Positions 7,742-15,508 of a DNA stretch of 39,467 nt are shown here, piece after piece. Position 1 is the first letter of the stretch. Each line of letters starts with the position of its first letter. Origin of the DNA: an uncultured Ruminococcus sp. (GTDB taxonomy: Bacteria; Bacillota; Clostridia; Oscillospirales; Ruminococcaceae). The stretch is taken from NCBI GenBank assembly GCA_947629455.1, contig CANRDT010000019.1, positions 1 through 39,467 of the forward strand, given 5' to 3'. The notes below the pieces were generated by a model. It did not search any database. It was not told the origin of the DNA and saw only the letters and a program-made list of their open reading frames with translations. A program made the position numbers and the translations under genes.

Positions 7742-9727
7742 TCAGGGAACTATCTCGCTTGAATCGGAGTCAGCCTTTGAGGAACTGTCAGACGCCGAGC
7801 TGTCTGCCGCGGAGGAATCAGCTGCGGAAGAATCCGTTTCAGCCGCGCTGCTCTCCGTTTCGGAGGAAGTTTCGGAGCTGTCCTCAGTCGGAGCGGCAGC
7901 CGCCTTTAATTCCTTGATGTTCTTGTCGTAGTATTCCTTGATCTCGTCCACAACGTCCTTCTTGGATTCGCCGCCGATCGCCGATACATATTCGTTGCAG
8001 TATGCCGTGCCGTCCGTGCCGATGTAAGGATCGGTCACCTTGATAGCGAAATAAGCAGTCGCTTTCGGCTTATCGTCGGAATCGAGCTTGAGCGAAACGC
8101 TGTATAGTCTGTAAATGCATACCTTGTCGTCATAGCTTGAAAGCTCGCCTGCGCTGAAACCGTCTTTCAGTGCGATGTAGGTGTTGAGCAGTTTGAAATC
8201 GCCCACGCCGATTATCTCCTCGCCGACATAGCTGCCTGCGATCGAGTAGCTGCCTACCGCGTCCTCTTTGTATTCGTCAAGGAACGGTTTGAACATATCG
8301 TCCAGCTTTGCAATATCGTCCTCCGTTACCGTATCGGTATAGTATTTCGGGAAGTCGCCCTCCAGAACGATCTCTTTTCTGTAGTAGCCGTCAGCGTCAG
8401 GGTCGGTATCGGGCTTGTAGCCTTCCTCCTCCATATAGGACGAAACATATGCATATACGGGAACGGGATCGCCCACCTTGTAAGCTTCCTTGTAATTGCT
8501 GCTGTCATAGTCGATGTAGAAGTTTACGTTATCCTGAACTACTTCAGAGCAGCCGTCGGTATTAATATCCGAAATTATGATGTACGGGTCAGCTCCCCTT
8601 GTTTCAAAGACGATACCCTCAAAAATATCTATCTTTTCAGGTTCTTTAAGACCTTCAACTTTATATTCTTTCTCGACCGTCAGATCGGGATCGTTGACAA
8701 GATACGTCTTGTCGTCATATGTAAAGTATCTTCCGCTCTCCTCGTCCTTTTCGTCTATCATACCGATATCGTCAACAAGGAAAGAATCCACATAAGCGGT
8801 CATTTTTACGGTGTCGCCGTTTGACAGACCGTAGCTGTTGTCAATGTAGTAATTTACGAACGGATATTTGTCGGAAGTCGAGGAATAAGACGCCTCTCCT
8901 CTGCCGTCAATACCGTCAAACTTTAATTCAAAGCCGTCGAAGAGGTCTATCTCCTCCGCCTCGCGCAGTCCCTTTACCGTTACTTCAAATTCGGTATTGG
9001 TAAGCTTGATACCCTCTTCCTTAAGATCGTCCGCGTCATAGTCCACCGTGCAGGTAACTTTATCGCCGTTTTTAAGATCCTTATCCTTGGAAAAATCGAG
9101 CTTTATCTTAAATTCGCCCTTTTTGGTCGCAAGCAGAGCGTCTCTCATATCCTTGGCTTCGCTCTTGTTTTTAGCCTTGTCATAAGCCTTGAGCAGGGTC
9201 TTTTTATCGTCCGCAAAGTAATCGCTATAGTCATCATCATCGTCATCGCCCGAATAGATGAGATCGTACAGTTCGTCGCTAAGATCGTCCGAATCAAGCT
9301 CCGACATAAGCACCGACGGAGACGCGTTCAGTGTAGCGGTGACCGTACCCTTTCCGTCAAGTCCGTTAAAGTTTATTCTGAAAAGTTTCTGAGCGTCTAT
9401 CTTCTGATATTTGGTCAGGTTGACGACAATAACTATCACCACTATTATCGCCGCCAGCACGATAAGCGCGGCGATCAGCGCGGTCTTGTTGATCTTTACC
9501 TTTGCTTTTGCCGCCGTACCGTTTGAGGGCGCTGCCTGCTGAGGCGGTATAGCACCTGACGGGTTACTCGGCTGAGGCGGTATAGCATTTGTCTGCTGAG
9601 GAGAAACAGGCTGCGGTATTGCTGACTGCGGCTGTGCCTGTTCTGCCGGCGCTCCGCATTTTCCGCAGAATTTCTCATTTTCGCCAAGAGGATTTCCGCA
9701 CTTGGCGCAGAATTTTGGCTGACTCAT
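7742..9727 (-). CDS. Zinc-ribbon membrane protein with repeated extracellular beta domains
   Basis: This 661-aa protein starts at the ATG behind GGAGGTAAG (a longer frame to 9772 lacks a site). Residues 6-25 are a zinc ribbon (FCAKCG and FCGKCG, two CxxC pairs). A Pro/Gln-rich linker (about 28-75) and one membrane helix (about 80-105) follow, then a large extracytoplasmic part. That part holds a domain repeated about three times, each opening with a similar block: KIDAQKLFRINFNGLDGKG, EIDLFDGFELKFDGIDGRG, KIDIFEGIVFETRGAD. The C-terminus is Ser/Asp/Glu-rich and probably disordered. The architecture recurs in Firmicutes proteins of unknown function, plausibly envelope sensing or binding. It has its own consensus promoter and a ~130-nt leader. 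Confidence 0.8.
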   Translation of the reverse strand: MSQPKFCAKCGNPLGENEKFCGKCGAPAEQAQPQSAIPQPVSPQQTNAIPPQPSNPSGAIPPQQAAPSNGTAAKAKVKINKTALIAALIVLAAIIVVIVIVVNLTKYQKIDAQKLFRINFNGLDGKGTVTATLNASPSVLMSELDSDDLSDELYDLIYSGDDDDDDYSDYFADDKKTLLKAYDKAKNKSEAKDMRDALLATKKGEFKIKLDFSKDKDLKNGDKVTCTVDYDADDLKEEGIKLTNTEFEVTVKGLREAEEIDLFDGFELKFDGIDGRGEASYSSTSDKYPFVNYYIDNSYGLSNGDTVKMTAYVDSFLVDDIGMIDEKDEESGRYFTYDDKTYLVNDPDLTVEKEYKVEGLKEPEKIDIFEGIVFETRGADPYIIISDINTDGCSEVVQDNVNFYIDYDSSNYKEAYKVGDPVPVYAYVSSYMEEEGYKPDTDPDADGYYRKEIVLEGDFPKYYTDTVTEDDIAKLDDMFKPFLDEYKEDAVGSYSIAGSYVGEEIIGVGDFKLLNTYIALKDGFSAGELSSYDDKVCIYRLYSVSLKLDSDDKPKATAYFAIKVTDPYIGTDGTAYCNEYVSAIGGESKKDVVDEIKEYYDKNIKELKAAAAPTEDSSETSSETESSAAETDSSAADSSAADSSASDSSSKADSDSSEIVP

Positions 9728-9862
9728 ATTCTTACCTCCGTTAAATTTTGCACTTATGCCCGATACGCGCAAAGCCGACGCAATACATCAGGCTGTCCTG
9801 CGGCGTTCGGTATAAGACCGCAAACACAATTTTACGACGTTTTACGCCGTACGGTTACCTTT

Positions 9863-9891
9863 ATTATATTATGAACGGAGTAGTTTGTCAA
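9863..9891 (-). promoter_or_regulatory. Consensus sigma-A promoter of the zinc-ribbon gene, with ~130-nt leader
   Basis: On the minus strand TTGACA (complement of 9886-9891), 17 nt, TATAAT (complement of 9863-9868): a perfect consensus. The transcript would start near 9856 and run ~130 nt to the ATG at 9727. The leader contains several inverted repeats, including an imperfect TACGGCG/CGTCGTA hairpin and a CGCCGCA/TGCGTCG stem whose loop holds ACAGCCTGAT, a motif also in the leader of the response regulator at 23802. Confidence 0.85.
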
Positions 9892-10029
9892 TACATTAAA
9901 TAAACAAAAAATAATTTTATATAAGGCTGTTTGAGGGTTTTTTTTGAAAAATTGCACAAAAAACGATTAGAGGTAAGATTTTGCTTTGTCGACTGTACAT
10001 TCTGTCGGAGAAATATTACGGATAATGCG

Positions 10030-10440
10030 CTGTTTCCTCTGCCACAAGCGGAAGGATTTAGAAATAAGAAATCAGAGGTAAGAAGTAAGAAATGGTCATT
10101 GTAACTTTTATGCGACAATAAGCTTTAATAATCTGTACAACCAAAACAGGTCGTTAGCGCAGCTGCCGCCGCAAGCGGCGGCGGAAAGAAATGCCGTTCA
10201 TAGTAGGGAAAGCGCTCTCTTGCAAGCGCTTTCCCTCTTACCAAACAGTCCACCGGACTGTTTGGTAATTCACCCTTTTCAGAGCGCCTCCGTATGGGGT
10301 ATTTCGCCGTCTGCGGACGGCGACGATGGGCTCTGCCCCTCGACCCCGCAAGCCTTTTTAAGGAAAAGGCTTGACCGAAAACCTTTTCTTGATTTCCTAC
10401 TGCTTATCAACCAAACTGCGGAGCGTGAAATCATAATGCG
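10030..10440 (+). repeat. Interspersed hairpin element, copy 4
   Basis: This copy starts with a degenerate first hairpin (GCTGTTTCCT, 10029-10056) and a heptamer array (10060-10094). It continues with GCCGCCGC/GCGGCGGC (10165-10182), GGGAAAGCGCT/AGCGCTTTCCC (10206-10235), TTACCAAACAGTCC and partner (10238-10268), CGCCGTC-TGCG-GACGGCG (10305-10322), GATGGGC/GCCCCTC, CAAGCCTTTT/AAAAGGCTTG (10349-10373), and TGATTTC/GAAATCA (10390-10433). No gene is visible in 9860-10476 apart from open frames inside the element. Confidence 0.88.
10060..10094 (+). repeat. Heptamer array, 5 x 7 bp
   Basis: Five head-to-tail 7-bp units: AGAAATA, AGAAATC, AGAGGTA, AGAAGTA, AGAAATG. Consensus AGAAGTA; preceded by TTT and followed by GTCATTGTAAC. 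The same 5-unit layout occurs at 21401 and 24178. Confidence 0.85.
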
Positions 10441-10476
10441 GAGAATATACGCCTGAAACTGACTGTTTCCACCGTT

Positions 10477-10851
10477 TTAAAAAACAGAATAAAGATGCGG
10501 AAACTGGCTGACATATACCAGATACGCCCAGTGACGGATACTGCGGCATTCGGGGATAAATTCGTCAGAATCCTTTTCAAGCAGCGGAGCAAGCTTTGCC
10601 ACGGAGTAGGAAATATCATCGAGCGTGGACGACTGTGCGACAAACGAGATCCTGATGTAGTATTTTCCCCAGTATTCCTCCAGATCTCTGACTTTCTGCG
10701 CCGCAAGCTTGCGGTCGTTTTCGTAGACAACGCTTATTTCGTCAAGCCGCGAAAACAGTTCCCTGTTGCTGACATAGATAAGCCGCAGCGACGCCGCCGA
10801 CACGCCTATCATCATTACAAAGATCATTAAACATATATACACTCTTTTCAT
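10477..10851 (-). CDS. DUF4363-family protein
   Basis: This 124-aa protein has an N-terminal membrane anchor (about residues 4-24, MKRVYICLMIFVMMIG start) followed by a helical domain (about 30-115) with a conserved-looking YWGKYY segment. It matches the small DUF4363 proteins that commonly sit next to DUF421 genes in Firmicutes. Its ATG overlaps the stop of the DUF421 gene by 4 nt (ATGA), so the pair is translationally coupled. Function is unknown; the pairing suggests a partner on the outer or inner face of the same membrane complex. The family name is by recall of sequence and context. Confidence 0.75.
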   Translation of the reverse strand: MKRVYICLMIFVMMIGVSAASLRLIYVSNRELFSRLDEISVVYENDRKLAAQKVRDLEEYWGKYYIRISFVAQSSTLDDISYSVAKLAPLLEKDSDEFIPECRSIRHWAYLVYVSQFPHLYSVF

Positions 10852-11525
10852 TTTCGCCGCTCCTTTTTTATGATATTATAGACCGCCTGCTCGTCGCAGG
10901 TCATAATAAGCACCGTATCTTTAGTACAGCCCTCCTGCCTGAGTATGCCGTCCAGCCATTTTTTATCTCTGCCTACCGCCTCAAGCTCCGAATATAATAT
11001 CTCTCCGTCGGAAATGATAAGACGCGGAGGATCTCTGTCCTCCTTTTTTATCCCCATATCCGTGGGAGTACAAGGCTTTTCGCTCTGCCGCTGATATACC
11101 GAAATTTTTCCCGTTGTTTCCACCACCGCAAGCTGCACTTCTTTCAGATCGAATACTTCCGCGCTGCGCAGCGACGCCATAAGATCGTCCACGGTAAAAC
11201 GCAGGCTGCGCATAACTCCCTCGTCCACTTTGCCGTCGGATATTATTATCTTCGGAGTTCCCGAAAACAGCTTTCTTATCTTCCGCGAGCGCATCGACAT
11301 TCCCGAGATGAAAACGTCAAGACATACCAGAGTAAATATCGGCACAACGCCCATTATCATCGGGATATTTATATCTTCTATAGGCAGCGTGGCGATATTT
11401 GACATAAGTATCGTGACTACCAGCTCCGCCGGCTGAAGTTCACCTATCTGCCTTTTGCCCATAAGTCTTATGGATATAACGATCACAAAATAAAGAATTA
11501 TCGCTCTGAAAAAAACTATCAGCAT
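10848..11525 (-). CDS. DUF421 (YetF-like) membrane protein
   Basis: This 225-aa protein has three N-terminal membrane helices (about 1-85), including the DUF421 hallmark GKRQIGELQPAELVVTIL, then a cytoplasmic domain with the family pattern (PKIIISDGKVDEGVMR, DLMASLRSAEVFDLKEVQLAVVE). YetF/YcaP-type proteins are widespread in spore formers and their biochemical role is unresolved. Start: a longer frame begins at 11552, but only the internal Met at 11525 has a GGGAGG site upstream (spacing about 11 nt, rather long). It is divergent from gerAA, with a 206-nt intergenic region in which I see no confident promoter. DUF421/DUF4363 genes next to germination genes suggest a spore or envelope role (inference). 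Confidence 0.85.
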   Translation of the reverse strand: MLIVFFRAIILYFVIVISIRLMGKRQIGELQPAELVVTILMSNIATLPIEDINIPMIMGVVPIFTLVCLDVFISGMSMRSRKIRKLFSGTPKIIISDGKVDEGVMRSLRFTVDDLMASLRSAEVFDLKEVQLAVVETTGKISVYQRQSEKPCTPTDMGIKKEDRDPPRLIISDGEILYSELEAVGRDKKWLDGILRQEGCTKDTVLIMTCDEQAVYNIIKKERRK

Positions 11526-11731
11526 TTGCCGTTTATCCTCCCGTATATACATTCAGTCGGCGCCGCCGTCTTAACCTTTACGGTCTTATTTTTTGCAGGA
11601 GGATATTAAAATATACCGCGCCGCGAATAAATAAACCGCCGCGGATAACAATAGTCATAAGAATACTGCTAATAAACAGCTTTTGGAAATTGGTTTGCGT
11701 GTGACAATAGATCGTATGAAAGGAGATCGGT

Positions 11732-13219
11732 ATGAGCGGTTATAACGATATAGCGGATATGGAAAATTATAAAGAAAAAAAGCTCCCCTCCGAGCTTGAT
11801 TCTATGCTTATAGATCTGCGGACGATAATGGGGAACACTATGGATCTCAACATTATGGAATTTGACAAAAACGGCGTAAACTGCGCTATGGTGACGATCG
11901 AGGCTATGGTATCCACTTCCTCTATGGCGGAGCTGGTGTTCCGCCCGATAATGGAATTCACACCGTCAAAGCAGGACACGGCGGAAAGCATTTTTGAATT
12001 TCTCACAAAAAAGAGCCTGCTTGCCAATGAAAGAAAACTTGTTTCAAGCTACGGGGATATAGTCAGACTGCTGTTTTCGGGATTTGCCGTTCTGCTGATA
12101 GATACCGTCGCGTGCGCAGCCGCTTTCGGGATACAGGGATATGAAACAAAATCCATTACCGAACCTGTCAGCGAACGCAATCTCCTCGGCTCTCAGGAGG
12201 GCTTTGCGGAGGTAGTGAGGACGAACATCTCGCTTGTGCGCAGACGAATGAAAACGCCCTCGCTGAGATTTGAAATGATTCAGATAGGAAAGGAAACGGC
12301 GACGGACGTCTGTATCGTTTATCTCGCAAACAAGGCGGCAGCCGAATCGGTCGACCGCGTGCGCAAAAAGCTGAAAAGCATTAAACTTGACACGGTGATC
12401 TCCAGCGGCTATCTACAGCCTTTTCTGGAGGAAGACCCCGGGCGCAACCTGTTTTCGGCAGTCACCACTACCGAACGTCCCGACAAGCTGTGCGTCAAGC
12501 TCAACGAAGGCAAGATCGGCATACTGATAGACGGCACGCCGTTTGCTCTGGTATGCCCGTCTCTGTTTTTAGATAATTTCCGCACTATCGACGACTACTG
12601 CAACAAGACCTATTTCGCGTTTCTGATAAGGTGGATACGCTACCTCGCTTTCTTTCTGGCAGTCGCTTTTCCGGGACTTTACGTCGCCATATGCAACTTT
12701 CACCCCGAAATACTGACTCTCGAGCTTATGCTCAATCTTACCGCGTCAGAGCAGGCGACGCCTTATCCGCTGTTTTTTGAAATGATAATGATAATGCTTT
12801 TGCTGGAGCTTATGAGAGAGGCTGCCGTGCGGCTGCCGTCCGCTATAGGCGGCGCTATCTCCATTGTGGGAGGACTGGTCATCGGCGATGCGGCGGTAAA
12901 AAGCGGTATAATTTCCACTCCCCTGCTTATTATCGTGGGACTGACCGCCACCGCCTCTTTCGCCATACCGAGTCTCAGTCAGCAGACTTCCATACTGCGT
13001 CTGGTGTATATAATCGCAGGGGGTGCGGCAGGATTTCTGGGACTGGGCATATGCACGATAATGGTTATCGCCAATATCTGTTCCACCGACGATCTAAACG
13101 TTTCCTACACCGCTCCAGCCTCGCCGTTTGTCAGAAAATCGCTGCCCGATCTTCTCGGCAGAAAGACATTCAGGCGTATGGAACAGGAAAAAAGCACCAT
13201 AAACAGTTATCGGCAATGA
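11732..13219 (+). CDS. Spore germination receptor subunit A (GerA/SpoVAF family)
   Basis: This 495-aa protein is the A subunit of a Ger-type germinant receptor, located in the spore inner membrane. An N-terminal soluble domain (about 1-290) holds the family block SQEGFAEVVRTNISLVRRRM near residues 155-175, the C-terminal half holds about five membrane segments, and the motif ELMREAAVRLPSAIGGAISIVGGLVIGDAAV is typical for GerAA. Start: AAAGGAG 7 nt before ATG. It leads a three-gene operon with AB (30-nt gap) and AC (4-nt overlap). Such operons are expressed in the forespore under sigma-G; I could not find a convincing sigma-G promoter in the 206 nt upstream. The germinant cannot be predicted. 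Confidence 0.95.
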   Translation: MSGYNDIADMENYKEKKLPSELDSMLIDLRTIMGNTMDLNIMEFDKNGVNCAMVTIEAMVSTSSMAELVFRPIMEFTPSKQDTAESIFEFLTKKSLLANERKLVSSYGDIVRLLFSGFAVLLIDTVACAAAFGIQGYETKSITEPVSERNLLGSQEGFAEVVRTNISLVRRRMKTPSLRFEMIQIGKETATDVCIVYLANKAAAESVDRVRKKLKSIKLDTVISSGYLQPFLEEDPGRNLFSAVTTTERPDKLCVKLNEGKIGILIDGTPFALVCPSLFLDNFRTIDDYCNKTYFAFLIRWIRYLAFFLAVAFPGLYVAICNFHPEILTLELMLNLTASEQATPYPLFFEMIMIMLLLELMREAAVRLPSAIGGAISIVGGLVIGDAAVKSGIISTPLLIIVGLTATASFAIPSLSQQTSILRLVYIIAGGAAGFLGLGICTIMVIANICSTDDLNVSYTAPASPFVRKSLPDLLGRKTFRRMEQEKSTINSYRQ

Positions 13220-13249
13220 CAAAAGTTATGAAAGGATAGTTTTTGAAAT

Positions 13250-14305
13250 ATGAAAAAGCTTTCACTTCCCCAGCTGACCGCAATACTTCTGTGCTGTTTT
13301 ATGGCAAGGATAATGACTTATATCCCCCACCGCAACGAAAACCCGATACTGATGGTCGCCGCCGAGCTTATTTCCTGCGCGGCTGAATTTGCAATACTGC
13401 TGCCTGCCGCCGCGCTTTACAGCCGCAGCCGTGAAAAGGGCGTGCTCGGGTCTGCCGGCGCGGTGGGAAAGATAGTCGGTAAGATCTCCGCGGCAGCCTA
13501 TCTTTTGTTCTGTATGGCGGCTCTTGCCGCATCGGCGGCGAATTTCACCTACTATCTGCGTCTTAGCTATTCGGAATATTTCCCTGCCGGAGCGGTGATA
13601 ACCGTGCTTTCGGCGGCTGCGATATATACCGCCTCTTCGGGAGTCAACGCCTGCGGAAAGACCTCCGCCGCGGCAGTGATAATTACCATTGTCGGGATAA
13701 TATTTACAATAATCGGATTCGACGGCGAAATGAATTTCCGCGCGCTCAATATGGCTGTAAGCGACCGTGGTACGGCTGTATGGGAGGGCGTTCTGAAAAT
13801 TTTTTCACGCTCCAGAGAGATCGTATTTTTTATACTGTTTCTGCCGTTTCTGAAAGACAGACCCGTGAAAACGGCGGCGTCTTATCTGTCGCTCAAATTC
13901 ATTATCTCGTCGCTCATCATCGTCGTTATCACTATCGTTCTCGGCGATTACGCGCAGATCTCGCAGCTGCCTTTCTTTACTCTTTCCTCCTACTCAAAGA
14001 CGAACATCGTGGAACGCTACGGCGCGCTGTTCCTGCTTTTCTGGACGCTTTGCGAAACGGCTGCCCTCGCCGCGATACTGCTTTGCACACTGCAATGTCT
14101 TAAAAGTCTTTTCCCCGGGATAAAGAGCAAGGGCGGCATATTATTTTCAGGAGCTGCCGCAGGCGCGGCGGCGTATATCCTCCTGCTCGGCGGCAGCAGA
14201 GGAGAACCGTCCGACAAGGCTTATCCCGTTTTGCTGATACTTGCCGCTCTTCCGGCAGTGTTCCTGCCCTTTACAAGAAAACAAAAAGAGGTGTCTGATG
14301 AATGA
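13250..14305 (+). CDS. Spore germination permease (GerAB family)
   Basis: This 351-aa integral membrane protein has about ten hydrophobic segments and the GerAB/endospore-permease pattern (LSLPQLTAILLCCFMARIM at the N-terminus, FSRSREIVFFILFLPFLKD in the middle). GerAB subunits belong to the amino acid/polyamine/organocation transporter superfamily and bind the germinant in the receptor complex. The ribosome binding site AAAGGA is rather far (about 13 nt) from the ATG. Its stop overlaps the start of the C subunit by 4 nt. Length is near the usual 360 aa. Confidence 0.92.
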   Translation: MKKLSLPQLTAILLCCFMARIMTYIPHRNENPILMVAAELISCAAEFAILLPAAALYSRSREKGVLGSAGAVGKIVGKISAAAYLLFCMAALAASAANFTYYLRLSYSEYFPAGAVITVLSAAAIYTASSGVNACGKTSAAAVIITIVGIIFTIIGFDGEMNFRALNMAVSDRGTAVWEGVLKIFSRSREIVFFILFLPFLKDRPVKTAASYLSLKFIISSLIIVVITIVLGDYAQISQLPFFTLSSYSKTNIVERYGALFLLFWTLCETAALAAILLCTLQCLKSLFPGIKSKGGILFSGAAAGAAAYILLLGGSRGEPSDKAYPVLLILAALPAVFLPFTRKQKEVSDE

Positions 14306-15444
14306 AACGCTGGTTTTTCTGGATGTCGGTCATGCTCCTCCTGCTGATACCGATATGCAATCATCAGGATCTGGAGATCGCCGACCGCGCGCTTGTCCAC
14401 GCCGTGGGAATAGACCATTCCGACAAGGGCGTGACAGTCACGTTACAGATATTCAAGTCCGACGGTTCGGGAGGCGAAACGGCGATCGACCCCGGCAAGC
14501 CGAATATACTGGTAATATCCAACACTGCCGAAACGATAGAGCAGGCTATCGCCGAATGTGAGAACCAACTGGGAGAAGTGCTTTTTCTCGGTCACAACCG
14601 CCTTATCGTTCTCGGTCCGGGAGTTCCTCTCGAGCAGCCGCAGCGTCTGCTGACTTATTTTATCGGCACGAGGGAAACCTATCTCGGCGTTAAAACGGTG
14701 CTTGCAAAAAGCTCCGCAAAAGAGCTGCTCAACGTCCCTCTGGTAATGGGAGCGGTCTCGGCGGAAAACTTTGCCGAAGTGATAGATATGTACTTTGAAA
14801 ACGGCTCGGCTCCCATCTGCGATATGCTGCAATTTCTCGGCGCGTCGGAAAACGGCGACAGAACGGCAGTACTTCCCGTCGTGACGGTAAAAGAATCCTC
14901 TGACGGAAAAAATAAAGAGGATAAAGAAAAGCCGCAGGGGCAGTCCTCAGAGGAAGAGCCCGAAACCGTCCAGCCGCTCATAAAGACGGACAGCAGCGCA
15001 GTGATAAAGGACGGAAAAATAGTCGGAGAGCTTTCCGCGCAGGAGATCATCTATCTCAACTGGCTGACAGACAAGCTGAACTCCACCTCCCTTTCCGTGG
15101 AAAAGGACGGCGTAAGGATAGGCGTAAAGGTAAAGAACCGCAGCGCCCTGATAAAGATAGATAAGCAAAACGGGCGGCTCGTCTATACGGCGGATATACA
15201 GGCGGAGGTGCTCGGCTCGTCGGGACTGCTCGGAGACGATCAGGTAAAGCAGCTTCGTCAGCAAATAAAGGACGGCTGCGTTCATCTCATAAATAAAGCC
15301 TACGGCGAGTTTGACGCGGATATACTCGGAGCGATACAGCTGATAAAATTCTACTGTCCGTCGGTCTATCTTGAATACGGCGGCGACGCCGAAAAGCTCA
15401 AAGAAATGCTCGACTTCAACATTAGCGTGAGCGTAAAAAAATAG
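14302..15444 (+). CDS. Spore germination receptor subunit C (GerAC family) with atypical lipobox
   Basis: This 380-aa protein has the GerAC plan: an N-terminal hydrophobic segment, then a three-domain extracellular body (ALVHAVGIDHSDKGVTVTLQ, VLFLGHNRLIVLG, KSSAKELLNVPLVMG), a low-complexity Lys/Glu-rich insertion (about 198-225), and a C-terminal domain (VKNRSALIKID, LYQ-type beta strands). GerAC proteins are lipoproteins of the receptor complex. Here the only early Cys is in LLLIPICNHQDLEIADRAL: the residue before it is Ile and the one before that Pro, unlike the usual [GAS]C lipobox, so lipidation is uncertain. The start is coupled to AB by ATGA overlap. A strong hairpin follows the stop. 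Confidence 0.92.
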   Translation: MKRWFFWMSVMLLLLIPICNHQDLEIADRALVHAVGIDHSDKGVTVTLQIFKSDGSGGETAIDPGKPNILVISNTAETIEQAIAECENQLGEVLFLGHNRLIVLGPGVPLEQPQRLLTYFIGTRETYLGVKTVLAKSSAKELLNVPLVMGAVSAENFAEVIDMYFENGSAPICDMLQFLGASENGDRTAVLPVVTVKESSDGKNKEDKEKPQGQSSEEEPETVQPLIKTDSSAVIKDGKIVGELSAQEIIYLNWLTDKLNSTSLSVEKDGVRIGVKVKNRSALIKIDKQNGRLVYTADIQAEVLGSSGLLGDDQVKQLRQQIKDGCVHLINKAYGEFDADILGAIQLIKFYCPSVYLEYGGDAEKLKEMLDFNISVSVKK

Positions 15445-15449
15445 ATAAA

Positions 15450-15489
15450 AATACCGCAAGGGGCTTTTAAGATCGCTCTTTGCGGTATT
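15450..15489. terminator. Bidirectional terminator between gerAC and the uridine kinase gene
   Basis: AATACCGCAA (15450-15459) pairs with TTGCGGTATT (15480-15489). On the minus strand the stem runs straight into TTTTTATCTATTTTTTT, ideal for ending the uridine kinase transcript. On the plus strand the following sequence is T-rich but interrupted. Confidence 0.85.
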
Positions 15490-15508
15490 CTGATATTTTG
15501 GTATTTAT

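Noticed and set aside
10060-10440. CRISPR-like array
   Set aside because: Repeats are dispersed through the window, contain many different palindromes, and lack regular spacers; the heptamer units are directly adjacent without spacers.
10220-10456. Open frame starting TTG in repeat copies 2, 4 and 6 that gives similar ~70-residue peptides (MQALSLLPNSPPDCLV...)
   Set aside because: No ribosome binding site; differences between copies are paired stem substitutions that change the peptide (LLPNS to LFQNS, CLV to CFE), so conservation is of structure, not of protein.
11526-11731. Sigma-G promoter for the germination operon
   Set aside because: GAATA and GGATA strings are present, but no CATnnTA-type -10 at proper spacing could be found.
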